This document shows, in pieces, positions 58,447 through 64,000 of a stretch of DNA of 64,000 nt (the stretch's first letter is position 1; each line of letters begins with the position of its first letter). Origin of the DNA: a bacterium (GTDB taxonomy: Bacteria; Patescibacteriota; Gracilibacteria; BD1-5; UBA6164); the NCBI GenBank assembly GCA_024635475.1, contig JAGXIW010000003.1:248001-312000 (forward strand). Direction: 5' to 3'. The notes under the pieces are model-generated. The model was not told where the DNA came from. It was given only the letters and a program-made list of their open reading frames with translations, and did no database searches. Both the position numbers and the translations under genes were made by a program.

Positions 58447-60594
58447 ATGGATAATATAAACAAACATCTAGATCATTCCCATAATGATATCTCAAAAAAT
58501 AATATCCATTCTGGACATCATATGATAGATTCTTATAAAATGGGATTTTGGGAAAAGTTGAAGATGAGTATGACAATGACTATGGGGATGGAACATACAG
58601 GTATTGAAGGAAGTAAAATGGCTCATCTTATGGAGATAGATATTCGTAATAAATTCTTTTTTTCACTTATACTATCAATCCCAATTATTTTCTATTCACC
58701 TATATGAACTGAGTATCTTAAACTTAGTCTTCCTTCTTTGATCCCAATCCCTTGGCTGTTATTTTTATTAACCACTCTAGTATTTTTTTATTCTGGGTGG
58801 ATTTTTATTTACTCAACTTATTTTGCTCTCAAAAATAAGACACTTAATATGGCTGTTTTAATTGCCGTTGGGATAACAGCAGCCTATGGATTTAGTATTG
58901 TATTGACTTTGATTGGTAGTACAGATTCATACTATGAAGCTGCTGCAATGCTTATTACCTTTGTTCTATTTGGTCATTGGATGGAGATGAAGTCTAGACG
59001 AGGGACAACTGATGCTCTTCAATCACTTTTCAATCTCGTACCACCACAAGCAAGAGTTTTTAGAAATAACAAAGAATTAATTATTTCAACTTCAGAAATA
59101 CAACTTTGAGATATAGTTGTATTAAAACCATGAGATAAGGTTCCAGTTGATGGTAAAATTATTGAAGGTGAAACTGCTATTGATGAATCTCTGGTCACAG
59201 GAGAATCTATTCCTACTTCAAAAAAAATCGGAGATCAAGTAATAGGGGGTTCAATCAATACTATTGGCTCAGTGAAATTTGAAGCAACAAAAATAGGTAA
59301 GGATACAGCTCTTGCTCAAATTGTTCGTATGGTCGAGGAAGCCCAAAATTCAAAAGCCCCAGGACAAAGAATTGCTGATAGATTTGCAAAATACCTGGTA
59401 ATTTTGGCTGTATGATCAGGGATTTTAGTGTTTATTATTTGGTATTTTATAGTTCTATCACCTATTATTTTGTCACTTACTTTTGCTATTTCTACAATTG
59501 TCATTGCATGTCCTGATGCTCTTTGACTTGCAACACCAACTGCTGTAGCAGTTGCGACTGGGCTTGGAGCAAAATATAATATCCTTATAAAAGATGCATC
59601 AACTCTTGAGCAAATTTCAAAAATTCAAGCAATTGTACTTGATAAAACTGGTACTCTCACTGAATGAAAACCAAGAATAACTGAAATTGCTACTATAAAT
59701 GGTTTTGATGCAAATCAAGCACTTAGTTTAGTTAGTGCTGTAGAAGCAAAATCATCTCACCCATTAGCAAGTGCTATACTTCTTGAACTTAATAATCGTT
59801 GACTTAAATTATCTGAGGGAGTTCTAAAATTTGAAAATCTTTCTGGGCTTTGAGTAAAAGCAGTTGTAGAAAATCAAGAAATTCTCATAGGTACTGTAAA
59901 ACTTATGAAAGAGAATAATATAGACCTCGATGAATTAGACCAAAAAATTAATGAATTTCTAGAAAGAGGAGATACAATTATGCTTCTTGCGGTTGATTGA
60001 ATAATTAAAGCAGTTATAGGAGCAAATGACCCCATAAAACCAAATGCGATAAAAACAGTAAAAAGTCTAAAAAAATTAGGAATTGAAATCGCAATGATTA
60101 CTTGAGATAATAAAATGACTGCTCTAAAAGTGGCAAATCAAATCGGTATTACAAGGGTCTTTTCAGAAGTAATGCCAGAAGATAAAGCTAGTTATGTAAA
60201 AAAACTTCAGCAAGAAGGCAAATTTACAGCAATGGTATGAGATGGTGTTAATGATGCTCCTGCACTTGCTATCGCAGATGTTGGTATAGCAATTGGTACG
60301 GGAACTGATGTAGCAATTGAGACTGCAAAAGTAGTTCTCATGAAATCAGATCCTTTTGATATACTTAGAGCTATAACTTTAAGTAAGGCAACAGTTCTCA
60401 AAATGAAACAAAATCTTTTCTGGGCATCTATCTATAATATCCTTGCTATACCGATAGCTGGAGGAATATTGTATCCAAATTTTGGTATTATGCTTCGTCC
60501 AGAATTTGCAGCACTTCTTATGAGTGTGTCTTCAATTATTGTAGCCACAAATGCTGTGTTACTAAAACGAATTGAATCTAAATTAAAAATATAA
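58447..60594 (+). CDS. Heavy-metal P-type ATPase (P1B, probably copper/silver-type)
   Basis: 715 residues. The N-terminus is His/Met-rich without an HMA domain ([19 protein letters not shown], then [12 protein letters not shown]). Six or more TM helices, actuator TGES (LVTGESIPT), CPDALGLATP in the metal-binding TM, phosphorylation DKTGTLTEG and hinge [10 protein letters not shown] follow. The motif is CPDA where copper pumps have CPC or CPH, so metal specificity is uncertain. Glycine is mostly GGN here, unlike its neighbours; see findings. It follows gyrA by 29 bases. Confidence 0.88.
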
Positions 60595-60691
60595 AGTGAA
60601 AGAACTGGAAGTATATCTAAAATTCTTAACTATTTATGAATGATAAAATCGTTTTAAGATTTAATTAATTTAATATTATAAAATTTATTCT

Positions 60692-62059
60692 ATGGATGAA
60701 AAAGAAATAACTGTTAGAGATTGATTTTGGGAAGAAATTGAGAGTTCAGAAAAAAAATATGTGCATATAATAATGATAGCAACAAAACCCGATATAATTA
60801 AACAAGCTCCAATATACTCTGAATTAAAAAATAGATGAGAATTGGTTGTACTTATTCATACAGGACAACATTATGATTATAATTTGAGTGAATGAGTATT
60901 AAATGAATTTGAAATGAGAGTTGATATAAACTTAAATATATTTTGACCAATTCATAAAAAATACTCTCTTATAATAGAAAGGTTTTGAAATATACTTGTA
61001 GAATTATCATCACATAAAAAAATCCCAGTTCCTTATGTTCACGGTGACACTTTGACAGCTACTACAGCTGATAAAGCAGCATTTTTAAATAAATTTGCAG
61101 TAGTTCATGTTGAGGCTTGAATCAGAACTTACACTCCAAATAAACATTTTTTTAAATCACTTTTTATCAATTTTGAAAAATGAAAATTTGATTTTGAAAA
61201 ATATCGTGAAGATTTGATGGATTTTTCTATTTATGAACTTTGAAGTATAGAGCCATACCCAGAACAATTTGATACAAGGTGAATTGAAGCGAGTACTTGA
61301 TATTTTGCTACACCTGTTGAGTTGTATAGAAATACTTTAATTAGAGAGTGATTCCCAAGAGAAAATATAGAAGTAGTAGGAAATACAGTAGTAGATGCAA
61401 TTAAAATATCAAAAACTAAAATCAAAACTTCAAAAGCTTTTGAGATTTTTCCAAATATGAAATGAAAACCGTTTATATTTGTTACAATTCATAGAAGAGA
61501 AAATTGTGAAACAAAAGAAAGATTTTTGGCAATATTTTATGCAATAAAAAAACTAGTTGAAAAATGAGTTTTCGTATGTTTTCTATGATTATATGCATCT
61601 GAATTTGCAATAGATAATTATTGACTTAGAGAAGAAATAGAAGAATTAAAAGAAAAATACAAAGACAATTTTGCTTATGGACCAGCACTAGCTCATCACC
61701 ACGAAGTTATTGATATGATTTCAAAAGCTTGAGCTGTAGTAACTGATAGTTGAAGTATGCAAGAGGAAGCCAATATAGTATGAGTTCCTTGTGTTACGGT
61801 TAGATTTGGTTCAGATAGAACTGAAACAATTTTAGCTGGAACTAATGTAATTGCCCCACCAGTTAATTCAAATTTGATAGCAAAAATCATTAAATCAAGT
61901 ATTGATAATAAAAAGATGAGATGAGAGAATATCTACTGAAATAATGTATCTAAAAAAATAGTAGATTGAGTGCTAGAAAAACTAAAAAGGAATTGAAAAC
62001 TTTTTAGACTTGACCATGAGAGATTGGAACTTGAGGAGTTTTTTAATTGTAAAATTTAG
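60692..62059 (+). CDS. wecB: UDP-N-acetylglucosamine 2-epimerase-like protein
   Basis: 455 residues, longer than typical (about 375) because of an N-terminal 25-residue extension and an internal insertion around residues 150-200. GQHYDYNLSEG, VHVEAGIRTY, THHRRENC and TDSGSMQEEA are the WecB/MnaA motifs, the last with catalytic Glu and nucleotide-binding Ser. It interconverts UDP-GlcNAc and UDP-ManNAc for surface-polymer synthesis. It ends 6 bases before the ABC exporter gene, so the two likely share a transcript. Confidence 0.86.
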
Positions 62060-62065
62060 TAGTAT

Positions 62066-63793
62066 ATGTGATTCATTCAAACAACTAAGAAATTTTTTGA
62101 ACCGATAACTTTAACTCCAAAAATATATTTACAAAATATGTTTGAGGGGTTTTATCTTTTTGTTTATTCAGTTTTTTCTCTTGAGATATTTAAATTAATT
62201 TTAAAGGCAATTGAATATAAAGATAATGATAAATTTCGGAATTTAATTTATATCTATTTTATAGTATCTTTTTTGTTTTCATTAGTTCGTTTTACTATGT
62301 ATAAACGGTGACGGCAAAGAATAGTTTTTGATGGAAGTAGAGTTTATTATGAAAAATATCTGAAACAATTTATACAAGCAGAATGAAATGAGGTAGAAAA
62401 AATATGAACAGGAAGATTTATTACAATTTTAAAACATTGAGTTCATGAATGGGTTAATCTACTTTTTGATCTTACATTTCAATGATTTCAAAATATATTG
62501 TTTATTATTTATGCATTATATTCAATTTTTAAAGTATCATTTTTAGGATGAATTATGAGTTTATTACTTATAATTGTATGAGGATATATTGCTACAAAAG
62601 CTAATATATATATGAAAGAAAAAAGAATGTATAGAAGAAAAGCTCAAAATGAAGCTGATCATCAAACTGTTATTGCTTTGATGTCAAAAAATGAATTAAT
62701 GCAAAATAACTGATTTGATATAATGTTTTCTAAGATTTCATATAATTTTGAAATGGCTAAAATATATCAAAATCCTGTAACATTTAGTTTTTTAATAATT
62801 GATGAATTACCAAAGCTTGTGTTTTTGTTTATTCGTATATGAGTTTATATTTATATGTCATATCTTATTTTAGAAAAACAGTCATCTTTTTCAGATTTGG
62901 CAATTTTTATAACAATACTTTCTCTTACAGAATTATCTATTAATAATTTTTTAAATATACTAAGAAATATATTGAGAGAAATATCTGCAGTTCAACTTCT
63001 CTGGGATACTTTTGAAAATCTTACACCGATCAAATGATTTGATACTTGAAATGATTATAAAACAAAAACAGATAAGATAATAATAAACAATATGACTTAT
63101 GGTTATACTACTAAAAAAATATTTGATAAATTTTCACTTGAAATAAATTGATTACAAAAAACAGCATTAGTTTGAGTTTCTGGTGGATGAAAAACAACAT
63201 TAATGAAAATTATAGCTTGATATTTGAGACCGCAAAAATGAACAGTAGATATATTTTGAAATGATTTGAAAAAAACTTCTTTAAAATCATATTTTGCAAA
63301 TATAGGTTATTTAACTCAAGAACCCTCAGTTTTTGATTGATCAATTAGAGAAAATCTACAAGCAAGTGTGAAAGAAGAAACTAATGAAGAAGAAATGATA
63401 AAAGCTCTAAAGGATGCAGAATGTGATTTTGTATTTGAATACGAGAAGTGAATAGATACAGAAATCTGAGAAAAATGAATTAGATTGTCAGGAGGACAAA
63501 GACAAAGACTTGCAATTGCTAAGATATTTATCAAAAATCCAGAGATTATATTACTTGATGAACCAACTTCAGCTTTAGATAGTTTTTCAGAAGAAAAAAT
63601 CACAAAAGCTATGCATAGATTATTTAAGTGAAGAACAGTTATAGTCATAGCTCACAGACTTCAAACAGTTAAAGAAGCAGATGATATAATTTTGATAGAA
63701 AATTGAAAAGTAGTAGAAAGGTGAACTCATAGAGAACTTGTGGCTAAAAAATGAGTTTATAAAAATATGCTTGATTTGCAAAGTGGATTTTAA
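62066..63793 (+). CDS. ABC-type half-transporter (exporter)
   Basis: 575 residues. Six-helix TM domain to about residue 330, then an ATPase domain with Walker A GVSGGGKTT, Q-loop [16 protein letters not shown], signature [13 protein letters not shown], Walker [13 protein letters not shown] and H-loop IAHRLQT; the P-loop glycines are partly TGA. It would work as a dimer exporting lipid, polysaccharide or peptide. Adjacent to a wecB-like gene, export of a sugar-linked compound is likely but unproven. ATG GGA-like context at 62066 is followed immediately by TGA (Gly). Confidence 0.92.
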
Positions 63794-63815
63794 TAGAATA
63801 ATAAAATTATACTAT

Positions 63816-63864
63816 AAAAAGCAATAAAGATTTTGTTTTATACAAAATTTTTATTGCTTTTTTT
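63816..63864 (+). terminator. Terminator after the ABC transporter
   Basis: AAAAGCAATAAA pairs with TTTATTGCTTTT in a long stem and ends in a T-run. Confidence 0.8.
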
Positions 63865-64000
63865 GAGGCTAAGATTACATAGGTTAATGATAATTCATCT
63901 GATAAATAAATTTATAATTGTATAAAAATAGTCATTTTCATACAATTTTCATACATTCATAATGTATAAAATAAGTCCAAAGTTATAACTTATAAAAATT
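63865..64000. other. Right end of window, no gene seen
   Basis: 136 bases of AT-rich sequence with a tandem-like CATTTTCATACAATTTTCATACATTCATA stretch. No open frame or RNA signature is convincing. Confidence 0.4.

Overview
The window comes from a bacterium that reads UGA as glycine (genetic code 25), as known for Absconditabacteria (SR1) and Gracilibacteria (BD1-5) of the Candidate Phyla Radiation. The evidence is direct: in-frame TGA codons fall exactly on invariant glycines, for example in the EF-G P-loop (AHIDA-TGA-KTT), RecA, UMP kinase, gyrase A and the ABC ATPase. DNA is very AT-rich, intergenic gaps are short, and I see no convincing Shine-Dalgarno motif at the starts I inspected. All coordinates were read with TGA as sense; with the standard code nearly every gene looks shattered.

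Layout. 1-2765: end of a ComEC-like competence channel and, convergent to it, EF-G (fusA). 3048-9806: an AbrB-like regulator, a lipoprotein membrane-fusion protein, an RND permease and a TPR protein. 9835-12720: a 961-residue secreted, cysteine-rich repeat protein. 12802-17393: five type IV pilin-like genes, three leftward and two rightward. 17446-23749: a sigma-region-4/HARE-HTH protein, an RlmL-like RNA methylase, two VirB2/TrbC-like small proteins around a zinc-peptidase-like protein, and RNase J. 23892-28422: a FecR-domain coiled-coil lipoprotein divergent from a CHASE2-class III nucleotide cyclase. 28563-30628: recA, a zinc-ribbon protein and a DEDD exonuclease.

30855-32444 holds the most striking item: a type IV pilin-like protein fused to a formylglycine-generating-enzyme/C-type-lectin fold whose last 39 codons look like the variable region of a diversity-generating retroelement (DGR). 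Those codons are GC-rich, contain no TGA glycine or AGA arginine, and end in the typical GFRCA motif. No template repeat or reverse transcriptase is visible here, so the retroelement would have to act from elsewhere.

32539-46366 is mostly housekeeping: an RRM protein, a polysaccharide pyruvyl transferase-like protein, HAD and deoxyribosyltransferase-like proteins, pheS, pyrH, a methyltransferase flanked by inverted repeats, typA, pheT, an orphan citramalate/isopropylmalate synthase-like enzyme and rpmE. Four tRNA genes (Leu-TAG, Tyr-GTA, Thr-TGT, Lys-TTT) follow. 47040-52940 looks accessory: a start-less ORF, a HEPN-like protein, a frameshifted multi-spanning membrane protein, and a tandemly duplicated methyltransferase-like gene in front of a 627-residue protein of unknown function, with a 20-codon remnant of that gene left by the duplication. 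53112-63793 carries thioredoxin, a degenerate metallo-beta-lactamase-fold protein, a Nudix hydrolase, malic enzyme, gyrA, a heavy-metal P-type ATPase with different codon habits, a UDP-GlcNAc 2-epimerase-like enzyme and an ABC exporter.

Taken together the genes suggest a small, probably host-dependent cell that invests in surface structures (pili, a diversified pilin-lectin adhesin, a cysteine-rich secreted protein, lipoproteins) and in DNA uptake. Host or prey attachment is an inference from this content, not something the sequence proves.
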